DNA from: Rhizobium sp. Leaf371
GTDB lineage: Bacteria > Pseudomonadota > Alphaproteobacteria > Rhizobiales > Rhizobiaceae
NCBI RefSeq assembly: GCF_001424045.1
Contig: NZ_LMQB01000001.1
Span: 1,001,335-1,065,334 of the forward strand
DNA: 64,000 nt
Reading direction: 5' to 3'
The notes below the pieces were generated by a model. It searched no databases and had not been told where the DNA came from. It worked only from the letters and a program-made list of their open reading frames with translations. Shown here piece by piece: positions 46,797-58,523 of this stretch (position 1 is the first letter of the stretch; every line of letters starts with the position of its first letter). Position numbers and translations under genes: made by a program.

Positions 46797-47927
46797 TCAG
46801 ACGGGAGCGAGATCGCCCCTCGCCCACTCTTCCTGCGTTTCCGTCATGAAATCGGCATACCGCCCTTCTTCGATCGCTTTCCGAATACCGGCCATGAGGT
46901 CCTGGTAATAGGAAAGGTTGTTCCAGGTCAGGAGCATGCCACCGAGGGATTCGTTTGCGCGGACCAGATGGTGGAGATAGGCGCGGGAGTAGTCTCGTGC
47001 GGCGGGACATGTGGATTGCTCGTCCAGCGGGCGCATGTCCTCTGCGTGGCGGGCATTGCGCAGGTTGATGCGTCCGCGGCGGGTGAAGGCGAGGCCGTGG
47101 CGGCCCGAGCGGGTCGGCATGACGCAGTCGAACATGTCGACGCCGCGGGCGACAGATTTCAGGATATCGTCCGGCGTGCCCACGCCCATGAGGTAACGCG
47201 GCTTTTCGAACGGGAGTTCCGGGCAGGTCGTGTCCAGCATGTCGAGCATGACGGCCTGGGGTTCGCCCACGGCGAGCCCACCGACCGCATAGCCCTTGAG
47301 GTCGAGGCCAGCCAGCGACCGAGCCGAGCGGACACGCAGCTCCGGGTTGTCGCCGCCCTGCACAATTCCGAACATGGCCTTAGCGGGCTGGTCGCCGAAG
47401 GCCGTCTTGCAACGCTCGGCCCAGCGCAGCGACATTTCCATCGCACGCTCGATCTCGCGCGGCTCGGCCGGCAACCGAATACACTCGTCGAGCTGCATCT
47501 GGATGTCGCTGCCAAGCAGGCCCTGGATCTCGATCGACCGCTCCGGCGACATATGGTGCAAGGCGCCATCGACATGGCTCTTGAAGGTCACGCCCTGCTC
47601 GTCCAGCTTGCGCAGGCCGGAGAGCGACATGACCTGAAACCCGCCGCTGTCGGTGAGAATTGGGCCCTGCCAGCGGATCAGGTCGTGCAGTCCGCCGAGA
47701 CGCGCCACCCGTTCCGGGCCCGGGCGGAGCATCAGGTGATAGGTGTTGCCGAGAATGATGTCGGCGCCGAGGTCCTTCACCTGATCGAGATACATCGCCT
47801 TCACCGTGCCGACGGTCCCGACTGGCATGAAAGCCGGCGTGCGGATGGTGCCACGCGGCATGGACACCGCGCCGCGGCGCGCCTTGCCGTCTGTGGCGGT
47901 CAGGTTGAACTGGAATGTCTCTGTCAT
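46797..47927 (-). CDS. tgt: Queuine tRNA-ribosyltransferase
   Basis: Exchanges guanine-34 for preQ1 in tRNAs with GUN anticodons. The 376-residue TIM barrel shows [60 protein letters not shown] and [15 protein letters not shown]. The zinc site is unusual: where CxCxxC is expected the sequence is [18 protein letters not shown], keeping one cysteine and the histidines. The ATG overlaps the queA stop (ATGA), so the two queuosine genes are coupled. Confidence 0.95.
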   Translation of the reverse strand: MTETFQFNLTATDGKARRGAVSMPRGTIRTPAFMPVGTVGTVKAMYLDQVKDLGADIILGNTYHLMLRPGPERVARLGGLHDLIRWQGPILTDSGGFQVMSLSGLRKLDEQGVTFKSHVDGALHHMSPERSIEIQGLLGSDIQMQLDECIRLPAEPREIERAMEMSLRWAERCKTAFGDQPAKAMFGIVQGGDNPELRVRSARSLAGLDLKGYAVGGLAVGEPQAVMLDMLDTTCPELPFEKPRYLMGVGTPDDILKSVARGVDMFDCVMPTRSGRHGLAFTRRGRINLRNARHAEDMRPLDEQSTCPAARDYSRAYLHHLVRANESLGGMLLTWNNLSYYQDLMAGIRKAIEEGRYADFMTETQEEWARGDLAPV

Positions 47928-49003
47928 GGTTCGTTCCGGAAAAGCAGGCTGGCATCGCCATAGGAATAGAAGCGGTAGCCGTCCGCAATGGCGGTGGCAT
48001 AGGCGGTGCGCATGGTGTCGAGGCCGGAAAAAGCCGAGACGAGCATGAACAGCGTCGATTTCGGCAAGTGAAAATTCGTCATCAGAATATCGACGGCGCG
48101 GAACCTGTAGCCGGGCGTGATGAAGATGCCGGTCGGCCCCGACCAGGGTGCGACGTGCCCGTCCTCGGCTGCGGCGCTCTCGATCAGGCGGAGCGACGTC
48201 GTGCCGACGCAGACGATACGCCCGCCCCTCGCCCGCACGGCGTTGAGCTTGTCGGCAATCTCGGCCGAGACGTGGCCGATCTCCTGGTGCATCCTGTGGT
48301 CGTCAGTATCGTCGGCCTTTACCGGTAGAAACGTGCCGGCGCCAACATGCAGGGTCACGAAATGGCGCTCGACGCCGCGGGCGTCCAGAGCGGCAAAGAG
48401 CCTGTCGGTGAAATGCAGACCGGCCGTCGGTGCGGCGACGGCGCCCTCCTCCCGGGCATAGACCGTCTGATAATCCTCACGGTCCTTTGCATCCTCCGGC
48501 CGCTTGGAGGCGATGTAGGGCGGCAGAGGAATATGCCCGACGGTCGCAATGGCTTCGTCGAGCGCGGGACCGGAGAGATCGAACGCGAGCGTGACCTCGC
48601 CACCCTCGGCCTTCGCCTCGACGGTCGCGTCCAGCGTGCCGAGAAGGCAGGTGCCGCCGGCGTGGCCGAAGCGAATGCGATCGCCGGGCTTGATCCGCTT
48701 GCCCGGCCTGGCGAAGGCCTTCCACCGATCCGGCGCGATGCGCATATGCAGCGTGGTCGAGACGGCCTGCTCGGTCGCGCCCTCGCGAAAACGGACGCCT
48801 TCCAGCTGCGCGGGAATGACCTTCGTATCGTTGAAGACCAGGGCATCGCCGGGCTCGAGGAAAGACGGGAGATCGATGACACTGCGATTCTCGAGCGGTT
48901 GCCCCGAGCGCACGACGAGCATGCGGGCGCTGTCGCGCGGGCTTGCCGGCCGCAAGGCGATATTGTCGTCAGGGAGATCGAAGTCGAAGAGATCGACGCG
49001 CAT
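47924..49003 (-). CDS. queA: S-adenosylmethionine:tRNA ribosyltransferase-isomerase
   Basis: Second-last step of queuosine synthesis: transfers ribose from SAM to preQ1-tRNA to give epoxyqueuosine. The 359-residue protein begins [20 protein letters not shown] and has [53 protein letters not shown] and [17 protein letters not shown]. The frame is open upstream but that part is not protein-like. It is followed by tgt with a 4-bp overlap. Confidence 0.95.
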   Translation of the reverse strand: MRVDLFDFDLPDDNIALRPASPRDSARMLVVRSGQPLENRSVIDLPSFLEPGDALVFNDTKVIPAQLEGVRFREGATEQAVSTTLHMRIAPDRWKAFARPGKRIKPGDRIRFGHAGGTCLLGTLDATVEAKAEGGEVTLAFDLSGPALDEAIATVGHIPLPPYIASKRPEDAKDREDYQTVYAREEGAVAAPTAGLHFTDRLFAALDARGVERHFVTLHVGAGTFLPVKADDTDDHRMHQEIGHVSAEIADKLNAVRARGGRIVCVGTTSLRLIESAAAEDGHVAPWSGPTGIFITPGYRFRAVDILMTNFHLPKSTLFMLVSAFSGLDTMRTAYATAIADGYRFYSYGDASLLFRNEP

Positions 49004-49080
49004 AAACAAGCACTTCTTAAAAATGAGAGGCCCGCCCGACGGCCGCGAAAGCTGTCGGGCGGGCCTTGCCATAGCCTGAA

Positions 49081-49590
49081 TCAGGCGTTCGCGGCAATCT
49101 TCATCGAGACGATGCTGTCGGGATCCTTGACCGGCTCGCCGCGCTTGATGTTGTCGATGTTTTCCATGCCCTCGATGACCTGACCCCAGACCGTGTACTG
49201 CTTGTTCAGCCACGGGCTGTCGGTAAAGCAGATGAAGAACTGGGAGTTCGCCGAATTCGGCATCTGGCTGCGGGCCATGGAGCACGTGCCGCGCACGTGA
49301 TTGGTGGCCGAGAATTCCGCCTTGAGGTCCGGCTTGGACGAGCCGCCCATGCCGGCGCGGGCCGGATTGAAATCCTTGCCGCCCTGCTTGCCGAACTGCA
49401 CGTCGCCGGTCTGCGCCATGAAATCTTCGATGACGCGGTGGAACACGACGCCGTCATAGGCACCTTCCGCAACCAGTTCCTTGATGCGGGCGACATGGCC
49501 CGGCGCCAGATCGGGCTTCAGCTCGATCACGACCTGTCCCTTGGTGGTTTCCATGATGATCGTGTTTTCCGGATCCTTGATCTCGGCCAT
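49081..49590 (-). CDS. ppiB: Cytoplasmic peptidyl-prolyl cis-trans isomerase, cyclophilin type
   Basis: The 169-residue cyclophilin has no signal peptide (starts [20 protein letters not shown]), so it is cytoplasmic. Active-site pattern: [32 protein letters not shown], then [18 protein letters not shown] at 49590 has a GAGAAG site. It lies downstream of the exported paralogue on the same strand with 28 bp between, the usual rhizobial tandem. Confidence 0.93.
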   Translation of the reverse strand: MAEIKDPENTIIMETTKGQVVIELKPDLAPGHVARIKELVAEGAYDGVVFHRVIEDFMAQTGDVQFGKQGGKDFNPARAGMGGSSKPDLKAEFSATNHVRGTCSMARSQMPNSANSQFFICFTDSPWLNKQYTVWGQVIEGMENIDNIKRGEPVKDPDSIVSMKIAANA

Positions 49591-49617
49591 GCTCTTCTCC
49601 TTCAAAGAATGGTGGTG

Positions 49618-50184
49618 TTACTTGCCGACCTTGACGCTGATCATGCGGTCGGGATTGGTGACGGAGCCGCTGTCGCCCTCGCCCTTCTTGATCTTGTCGA
49701 CATTTTCCATGCCGGACACGACCTGGCCGACGACGGTATACTGGCCGTTCAAGAACGAGCCTTCGTCGAACATGATGAAGAACTGCGAATTGGCGGAGTC
49801 AGGGCTCTGCGAGCGCGCCATGCCGACGGTGCCGCGCTTGAACGGCGTCTTGGAAAACTCGGCGGGCAGATCGGGCTTGGACGAACCGCCCATGCCGGCA
49901 CGACCGGCCTCGAAGTTCTTTTCGAGATTGCCGTACTGAACATCGCCGGTCTGCGCCATGAAGCCGGGGATGACGCGATGGAAGGCGACGTTGTCGTAGG
50001 CACCTTCGGCCGCCAGTTCCTTGATCCGCGCGACATGCTTCGGAGCGATTTCGGGGAGCAGCTCGATCACGACGGGACCGCTTTTCAGGTTGATCGTCAG
50101 GAGGTCCTTCGCCTGGGCGACGGCAGCGCCGGTAAGCATTGCCAGGGATACTGCGCCTGCAAGGGCAAGCTTGAAGAATGTCAT
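49618..50184 (-). CDS. ppiA: Exported peptidyl-prolyl cis-trans isomerase, cyclophilin type
   Basis: The 188-residue cyclophilin has a signal peptide (FFKLALAGAVSLAMLTGAAV, cleavage after AQA), so it folds proteins in the periplasm. Active-site pattern: [53 protein letters not shown]. It is clearly a duplicate of the downstream cytoplasmic paralogue with about 60% similarity by eye. coaD lies upstream. Confidence 0.93.
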   Translation of the reverse strand: MTFFKLALAGAVSLAMLTGAAVAQAKDLLTINLKSGPVVIELLPEIAPKHVARIKELAAEGAYDNVAFHRVIPGFMAQTGDVQYGNLEKNFEAGRAGMGGSSKPDLPAEFSKTPFKRGTVGMARSQSPDSANSQFFIMFDEGSFLNGQYTVVGQVVSGMENVDKIKKGEGDSGSVTNPDRMISVKVGK

Positions 50185-50252
50185 GATGGCTCCGTGTTTC
50201 GTCTGCGGATGTGTTGTGGCTGTATCGATATATAGCGCCGAAAGCGTCGAGG

Positions 50253-50750
50253 TCAGCGTTGCGCCTTACGAATTGCGAGCGCCTGAACGACCACCTTCGG
50301 CACGAAGGGACCGACATCGCCGCCCATCGCCGCGATCTGGCGGACCAATGTGGCGGTTATGGGCCGGGAGGCCGTCGCGGCGGGAATGAAGACGGTCTGG
50401 ATATCCGGTGCCATCTCGCGATTCATACCCGCCATCTGCATCTCGTAGTCGAGATCCGTGCCGTCCCGTAATCCGCGGATGAGAACAGACGCGCCATGGC
50501 GCCGTGCGGCATGGATGACCAGATCGTCGAACGAGACGACCGAGACATCCCCGCTGCGGTCCGGCAAAGTCTCGCCGATCGCGTGGCGGATCAGCGTTGC
50601 CCGTTCATCGAAGGAAAAAAGAGGCGTCTTGCCGGGATGGACGCCGATCGCAACGATGACGGTCTGCACCACGGCGAGAGACTGGGCGAGAATATCGAGA
50701 TGCCCGTTCGTGATCGGATCGAAGGAGCCGGGGTAGAAAGCTGTCGTCAT
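50253..50750 (-). CDS. coaD: Phosphopantetheine adenylyltransferase
   Basis: Coenzyme A synthesis: adenylates 4'-phosphopantetheine. The 165-residue nucleotidyltransferase shows [17 protein letters not shown] (T/HxGH), [32 protein letters not shown] and the end [16 protein letters not shown] [15 protein letters not shown]. Length and start are canonical. It lies in the conserved gyrA-coaD-ppiA-ppiB-queA-tgt run, although two tiny divergent genes separate it from gyrA here. Confidence 0.95.
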   Translation of the reverse strand: MTTAFYPGSFDPITNGHLDILAQSLAVVQTVIVAIGVHPGKTPLFSFDERATLIRHAIGETLPDRSGDVSVVSFDDLVIHAARRHGASVLIRGLRDGTDLDYEMQMAGMNREMAPDIQTVFIPAATASRPITATLVRQIAAMGGDVGPFVPKVVVQALAIRKAQR

Positions 50751-50930
50751 CGCACCGTATTCCGTTTCGGCAGTCTTGTGTCACGCCCGTCAGGGCGGCG
50801 CAAGATGCACCGATGCTCTCTCCCGAGCCGCTTGCCACCCATCGCAACAGTAGATGCAAGAATAGGTCTCTGTATTTTGCGGAACCTTTTTCTGTGTTGC
50901 CCCGTTGATGGGGCAGAAAGGATGACCGCC

Positions 50931-51053
50931 ATGGGATTGATGCTGTTTTCGATGATGATGTTTTTCACGATGATCTTTGCGACGGCGCACGCACTTCGCT
51001 CCGAGGTCATCTCGAAACCAAAGCCTGCTCGCCGGTTTGTCATTACCAAGTAA
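50931..51053 (+). CDS. Tiny membrane protein (40 aa)
   Basis: A 40-codon frame with a Met/Phe-rich span (GLMLFSMMMFFTMIFATAHA) and a basic tail (KPKPARRFVITK). AAAGGA lies 8 nt before ATG 50931; an in-frame ATG at 50922 is less well placed. It ends 11 bp before another tiny membrane-protein gene, and both sit on the strand opposite to coaD and gyrA. Function unknown. Confidence 0.55.
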   Translation: MGLMLFSMMMFFTMIFATAHALRSEVISKPKPARRFVITK

Positions 51054-51064
51054 GGAAGTTCGAC

Positions 51065-51205
51065 ATGGCCGTTATCATGATGATCGTGTCGGCAGTGATT
51101 AGTATCGTGTTCCTGTTCGATTTCACGAAGACCATTCTGCAGCTGAAGCGCGATCGCGAGGCGATCCAGGCCTCCCGCCGACACAGCGAAGGTTTCTCGA
51201 TCTAA
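51065..51205 (+). CDS. Tiny membrane protein (46 aa)
   Basis: A 46-codon frame with one span (VIMMIVSAVISIVFLFDF) and a charged amphipathic tail (LKRDREAIQASRRHSEG). AAGGAAG precedes the ATG. It is in tandem with the 40-aa gene and followed by a strong terminator, which supports a real two-gene transcript. Confidence 0.6.
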   Translation: MAVIMMIVSAVISIVFLFDFTKTILQLKRDREAIQASRRHSEGFSI

Positions 51206-51252
51206 GTACGTTTTCCTCCCAAGGCGACCTCCAGCGCTGCGGGATACAAAAA

Positions 51253-51282
51253 AGCCGGACGGTTCCCTCCCGTCCGGCTTTT
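51253..51282. terminator. Bidirectional terminator between the tiny-gene pair and gyrA
   Basis: Perfect 10-bp stem (AGCCGGACGG / CCGTCCGGCT), 7-nt loop, A-run on the left and T-run on the right. It serves the plus-strand small genes and the converging gyrA. Confidence 0.87.
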
Positions 51283-51317
51283 CTCGTTTCGATAGGCTCT
51301 GCCAGACCCTTGCGGGC

Positions 51318-54119
<2,802 letters not shown>

Positions 54120-54339
54120 TTTGGGTCACGATCGTTGGTCAGAATCAGAGGGCTATATATAATCGACACAGCGCCCATGCGCCAATTTCCGCAGGGGGTT
54201 GTGAACAGTCTTCTGCCTTTCTGGCAGCAAAAGGGCGGCTTTCCAAGGTAAACTTGCGACAGGGACGCCCTGCCCCTTTACCCGTAATGCTGCTTGAGAC
54301 TAACTGATCTCCCGCGCGAGACGCGCACCGGAGAGCGGC

Positions 54340-54975
54340 ATGCCCGATACCGACCTTCTGATCAACGCGCTGACCACGATCCTCGTGACCATCGATCCTC
54401 CGGGCCTTGCACCGATCTTCCTGAGCCTGACTGCCGGAATGAGCCGGAGCGAACGAAAGCAGGTCGCCTCGCGCGGCAGCCTGATCGCGTTCTGCATCCT
54501 CTCCGTCTTCGCGCTCTTCGGAGACAGCATCCTCGGCCTGCTCGGCATTTCCATCGGCGCCTTCCGCATCGCCGGCGGACTTCTGCTGTTCTGGATCGCC
54601 TTCGAAATGATCTTCGAAAAGCGCAACGAGCGGAAGGAAAAAACCGGCGAGACGGCAACGCTCCGCGACCACATCGAAAACATTGCCGTCTTCCCGCTGG
54701 CCCTGCCGCTTATCGCCGGGCCGGGTGCGATCTCGGCGACCATCCTTCTGGCGGGCTCCTATCCCGGCACCGTCGGGCGGCTGCAGCTCATTCTCGTCAT
54801 CGCCGTCTGCGTCGCGATCCTGTTCGCAGCACTGGTGATTGCGGAGCGCATCGATCGGTTTCTCGGCCAGACAGGGCGCGCGATTCTCACACGCCTGCTT
54901 GGCGTCATCCTCGCCGCGCTCGCCGTGCAATTCGTTGTGGATGGCGTGACCTCCGCATTCGCGCTGAAGGTCTGA
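54340..54975 (+). CDS. MarC/UPF0056 family membrane protein
   Basis: The 211-residue protein has six predicted spans. MarC hallmarks: ITTILVTIDPPGLAPIFLSL, IAGGLLLFWIAFEMIFEKR, NIAVFPLALPLIAGPGAIS and TRLLGVILAALAVQFVVDG. The name comes from an old mar-locus link that was not borne out; the transport substrate is unknown. It is next to gyrA in many rhizobia. Spacing to gyrA is 220 bp, divergent. Confidence 0.9.
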   Translation: MPDTDLLINALTTILVTIDPPGLAPIFLSLTAGMSRSERKQVASRGSLIAFCILSVFALFGDSILGLLGISIGAFRIAGGLLLFWIAFEMIFEKRNERKEKTGETATLRDHIENIAVFPLALPLIAGPGAISATILLAGSYPGTVGRLQLILVIAVCVAILFAALVIAERIDRFLGQTGRAILTRLLGVILAALAVQFVVDGVTSAFALKV

Positions 54976-55057
54976 CCCCTCCGATCGAAGGTCTGGCCCG
55001 TCCGATCGAAGGTCTGGGTGGACGCCGATCGTCCCTGAACGCTGGAGTACCTGAACG

Positions 55058-55276
55058 CTACTGGTAGAAGAAGCAGACGCAATCCGCCTTCGCGGCATCC
55101 TCGGCCGCCCAGACGCGCGCCGCAAGGCGGCTTGCCTCGCCCTTCTCTCCCAGGCGCAGACCGAGCAGCGACGTCGCTGCCAGCTTGGCATTGACCGCAT
55201 CGACCTCCACCATCCTGCCGACCTGATGGACGCCGTCGCGCGGCGTCCAGGTGAAGAATTGAACATTGTAATGCAT
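55058..55276 (-). CDS. Small hypothetical protein
   Basis: A 72-residue soluble protein (HYNVQFFTWTPRDGVHQVGR, EVDAVNAKLAATSLLGLRLG, DCVCFFYQ) starting at ATG 55276 after a GGGAGG site. Acidic and compact; two cysteines near the end. It converges on marC with about 80 bp between. The family is not recognised, but the ribosome site and composition support a gene. Confidence 0.6.
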   Translation of the reverse strand: MHYNVQFFTWTPRDGVHQVGRMVEVDAVNAKLAATSLLGLRLGEKGEASRLAARVWAAEDAAKADCVCFFYQ

Positions 55277-55439
55277 GGCGTTCCTCCCGCTCATACCGAC
55301 GCGGTCGCTCCTCACTGGACCGCTTTTTAACCATATCACGAAATTGCGCAAATCCATATGGCTTCGGGTCTGCCGCAGGTGTGGGGGAACTTACGGTCCC
55401 CCCGCCCGTTGCTCTTCACGAGAACCCGAGGAGACGACC

Positions 55440-55802
55440 ATGGCAAAAATAGTGGACGAGCGCGGCGATGTCAGATCGACGCAGGAACTGAACAAGAAGG
55501 TCACGTTGAACCCGACCGAAGCGCGCCAAGGCGGTGTCGGGCGGCCGGTCCTCATGGTGCTGGTCGGTGGATTGTTTCTCGCGCTGATTGCCTGGGGAGC
55601 CGCGGAAATGTTCGGCGAAAGCACCGACAACGACGCGGCGACCGATCGTCAGCAGACTCAGCAGACGGAGCCCGCGCAGAACGGCCAGGCCGCACCGGCC
55701 AATCAGGGAACGATCGACAACACGCCGGCCAATGGCGCGCCGATGCAGCCAGCCCCGACCGATCGCGACCCGACGCCGCAGACAGGAACGACCAACGGCT
55801 AA
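55440..55802 (+). CDS. Single-span membrane protein with Gln/Thr/Pro-rich tail
   Basis: A 120-residue protein: cytoplasmic start with TQELNKKVTLNPTEARQGG, one span (VLMVLVGGLFLALIAWGAAE) and a low-complexity periplasmic tail of Thr, Gln, Pro, Asn and Asp repeats. GAGGAGAC precedes the ATG. Small alphaproteobacterial proteins of this design are common and uncharacterised. A two-way terminator follows. Confidence 0.7.
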   Translation: MAKIVDERGDVRSTQELNKKVTLNPTEARQGGVGRPVLMVLVGGLFLALIAWGAAEMFGESTDNDAATDRQQTQQTEPAQNGQAAPANQGTIDNTPANGAPMQPAPTDRDPTPQTGTTNG

Positions 55803-55827
55803 AGCTTATCGACATCGCAATGTTTGG

Positions 55828-55854
55828 AAAGGCCGGTTCAAACCGGCCTTTTTG
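55828..55854. terminator. Bidirectional terminator
   Basis: AAGGCCGGTT / AACCGGCCTT stem with a 2-nt loop and TTTTT, between two convergent genes. Confidence 0.82.
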
Positions 55855-55861
55855 CTATCCG

Positions 55862-56239
55862 TCAGGCGGACTTGAGTTTCGCGGCGGCTTTCGCGCGCTT
55901 TCGGCGCTCCCACCAGACGGCCATGCGACGGCGTTTTCGACGGATGTAAGACGAGTCGTGCGAGAGCACGACGAGGCCGAGCGGCACCATCCAGAATCCG
56001 AGAATGGGCAGGAAGCCCAGAAGACCGAAGACGACCAGCAGACAGCCGATCAGGACCCGCAACCACTTCTGCCGGGGAAGCGGCATGTGCCAGGAGCCGA
56101 TCGAAATCTGCGGGCCATGCCGCCGGGGGTGTGGCGAGCGTGCGTCGGCGGACCCGGTGCCTGCATCCCCTGTCTTCGGGTGTGCGTTCTCAACGGCTTT
56201 GCCCGCCGGGCCTGCAACTGCGTCAACCTCGTCCATCAC
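55862..56239 (-). CDS. PGPGW-type transmembrane protein
   Basis: The 125-residue protein has a polar N-terminal half and a C-terminal domain with LPRQKWLRVLIGCLLVVFG, LLGFLPILGFWMVPLGLVVL and RRKRRRMAVWWERR, which matches the PGPGW family of small two-span membrane proteins. Function unknown. The start at 56239 (MMDEVDAV) may be one codon shorter. It converges on the preceding single-span gene. Confidence 0.75.
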   Translation of the reverse strand: MMDEVDAVAGPAGKAVENAHPKTGDAGTGSADARSPHPRRHGPQISIGSWHMPLPRQKWLRVLIGCLLVVFGLLGFLPILGFWMVPLGLVVLSHDSSYIRRKRRRMAVWWERRKRAKAAAKLKSA

Positions 56240-56406
56240 GATCCAATCCGGCTATGCGATATGAGACGACCGCTGTCGTCCGCTCTGACCCTCAGGTGTG
56301 TTTCGAGGGTGAGTTTGTCCACAGCAGGACGTGCTTTTTTGAAAAAAGCGCTTGGCAAATCGAAAAAGCATCCGTATTAGCAGCCTCACTTCTGCAGCGC
56401 AGATGT

Positions 56407-56481
56407 TCCCTGGTAGCTCAGCGGTAGAGCATTCGACTGTTAATCGACAGGTCGCCGGTTCGAATCCGGCCCGGGGAGCCA
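56407..56481 (+). tRNA. tRNA-Asn (GUU)
   Basis: A 75-nt tRNA with acceptor TCCCTGG / CCGGGGA, discriminator G, encoded CCA, anticodon loop CTGTTAA (GTT) and T-loop GTTCGAATC. A tyrosine integrase gene follows in the same direction 384 bp later, so it is the likely attachment site of the second element. Confidence 0.96.
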
Positions 56482-56865
56482 TTTTCTTCTTGAGAATTGG
56501 CTAATAATACCGCAAAATCAGCATGTTACCGTCTCGAAGCCGCCTCACAGGGCGGCTTTTCTACATTCTGCTTCTACATTTTCGGAGCGCGTCGTGGCGT
56601 GTCGAGTAGATACGCACATCCGACCAAGACTACTTTAAGTCTCCCCAAGTAATTCGAAATCATTTCAACTTTAGGCATGCGGACTTTTTGAAAAAAAGTC
56701 TTGACGTTGTTTCGCGTTCGTATATTTACGTCATCACACCGAGCGTAAAGCCAAAGCACTGGCGCACGTTAATGCGGTGTAAAATTGAAAATTTGGACAG
56801 ATTGGCGCTCGCTCTCAATAAGTGTGCGAACGAACCGTGTTTTCTTGACGATAAGGAAACAACGA
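56482..56865. other. Spacer between tRNA-Asn and the integrase gene
   Basis: About 380 bp containing a terminator at 56538-56562 and otherwise no gene I can support. The attachment core should lie at its left edge, within the tRNA 3' end. Confidence 0.5.
56538..56562 (+). terminator. Terminator downstream of tRNA-Asn
   Basis: AAGCCGCC / GGCGGCTT stem with a short loop followed by TTTTCT, 57 bp after the tRNA. Confidence 0.7.
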
Positions 56866-58173
56866 ATGCGAAAGGCTTCTGTGAAATACCTGAACATGAA
56901 CAACGGCTGGTACTATGTGCGCCTTGCCGTCCCAAAATCTATGCGGTCTTCCTTCGGCGGTAGACGCGAAATCCAACGTAGCTTGAAGACGCGAGAGTAT
57001 GACAAGGCGATCTTGTTGCTTGGACGCGTGGTCGATCAAATCAAGCAAGAAATCTTTGCGGGCGATGACGTCGAAGAGGTGACGATTGCTGACGTGATGC
57101 AGGATGCCGAAGCGATAGAGACCACATACAGCTACATGGAAGTGCCGTGCGGCGCTCCCGTTGAAATGAGCATCGATCTTCTGTCCAGCGGTCTTCACGA
57201 GATTTCCGAGACGAAAAAACTCACAAAGCTTCAGGTCGCCCGGATCGGCGGGGTTATTGAACCCCCTGCCCTGACGATGCGCCAAGCACTTGAACGATTC
57301 GAACTCGACTCGCTCGACCTGTTCATGAACCTCGCTCATCGTGAACGGCAGAAGAAGTTCAACAAGTACCGTGCGGCTGTCACCGATTGGGAAAAGCGGA
57401 TGGGTGCTGACCTCGACGTGCTCAAGCTCGATAAGACCACGGTCTTCAACTACCGGACAGAGCTTTTGAAACTCGTCAGCGCGGGTGAACTCAAGACGGA
57501 CACCATTCGCAAGACCATCATGTGGTTGCGGGTGATCGTTCGCCACGCCTTCGACCTCAACGGCTTCAAGGAATCGCCCTTTGAGGGTCTGAAGCCGATC
57601 AAGGGGAAACGCGATGAGGTGAAGCGCGAAACCATCGAAGAAGCTCAGGTGCCGTTGATCCGACAGGAGCTAATCGACGCGGACGCGAACGAAGAAATTC
57701 GTGCCATCGTTGCTGTTCTCGAAAACACGGGCGCACGACCGAAGGAAATTACCGGTCTTCACGAAGACGATATCCATCTCGACGCACCAATTCCGTATAT
57801 TCGAATTCGCGCAAATTGTAACCGGGAGCTAAAGAATACGCCCTCTGAACGGGATATCCCGCTCGTAGGCGTGGCGCTGGAGGCGCTGAAGCGCTTTCCG
57901 AAGGGTTTCCCCCGTTATAGCCGCAACAACGGCTCTGACGCCTTTGGTGCTGCCGTAAACAAGCACATCGAGAAGGTCGCACCCGGGAAGACATCCTACA
58001 GCTACCGTCACCGCCTTGCGTACCTGATGAACCTTCAGGAGACGATCAAGGATACGATGTCGGACGGTATGCTTGGGCATGCTGGCGGAATGACCGCTTA
58101 CTACGGCAAAGCGTATCCGCTCCACATCAAGCTTGAAGTGCTCAAGAAGGCACTTCCTGACTACGCCTACTAA
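56866..58173 (+). CDS. Tyrosine recombinase / integrase of the tRNA-Asn element
   Basis: The 435-residue phage-type integrase starts at ATG 56866 (MRKASVKYLNMNNGWYYVRL) after AAGGAA. The N-terminal region is the DUF6538-like arm-binding type (VPKSMRSSFGGRREIQRSLK). The catalytic domain has Arg in LENTGARPKEITGL, Lys region NRELKNTPSERDIPL, the RHR box SYSYRHRLAYLM and the nucleophile Tyr in MTAYYGKAYPL. Located just after tRNA-Asn, it should drive integration there. Confidence 0.9.
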   Translation: MRKASVKYLNMNNGWYYVRLAVPKSMRSSFGGRREIQRSLKTREYDKAILLLGRVVDQIKQEIFAGDDVEEVTIADVMQDAEAIETTYSYMEVPCGAPVEMSIDLLSSGLHEISETKKLTKLQVARIGGVIEPPALTMRQALERFELDSLDLFMNLAHRERQKKFNKYRAAVTDWEKRMGADLDVLKLDKTTVFNYRTELLKLVSAGELKTDTIRKTIMWLRVIVRHAFDLNGFKESPFEGLKPIKGKRDEVKRETIEEAQVPLIRQELIDADANEEIRAIVAVLENTGARPKEITGLHEDDIHLDAPIPYIRIRANCNRELKNTPSERDIPLVGVALEALKRFPKGFPRYSRNNGSDAFGAAVNKHIEKVAPGKTSYSYRHRLAYLMNLQETIKDTMSDGMLGHAGGMTAYYGKAYPLHIKLEVLKKALPDYAY

Positions 58174-58280
58174 TTCACCCCGATCCTCAACACACGGCTT
58201 CATATATTATGAATTACTCCTGAAAGGAGAAGCTACTATGCCTACAAGACTGACAAAGCCGCATTCGAAGAAACTCAAAA

Positions 58281-58460
58281 ATGGAAACGAAATACACCCT
58301 CGACAACCTTCTGAACGACAAGACGACCCGTGAAGCGTTCTTTAAAGCATATGGAAAGCTGATCAAAGCGCTCAAGAAGCACGGATACAATGCAGCCGCG
58401 ATGACCCACGCCCGAAACCGGAAACGCATCCAAGACGAAATCGCATTGCTCGATTTTTAA
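58281..58460 (+). CDS. Small hypothetical protein (59 aa)
   Basis: A 59-residue basic helical product (METKYTLDNLLNDKTTREAF, KLIKALKKHGYNAAAM, RIQDEIALLDF). A strong AAAGGAG box at 58223-58229 lies too far upstream for this ATG. It serves instead a 31-codon frame starting at 58238 that overlaps this gene and could act as a leader for coupled translation. Family unknown. Confidence 0.4.
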   Translation: METKYTLDNLLNDKTTREAFFKAYGKLIKALKKHGYNAAAMTHARNRKRIQDEIALLDF

Positions 58461-58523
58461 AAGCGCAAACTGAGGTAAACGAATAGAGAGCGTATTATCT
58501 GCAAGAGATGCACATCTCGCAGA

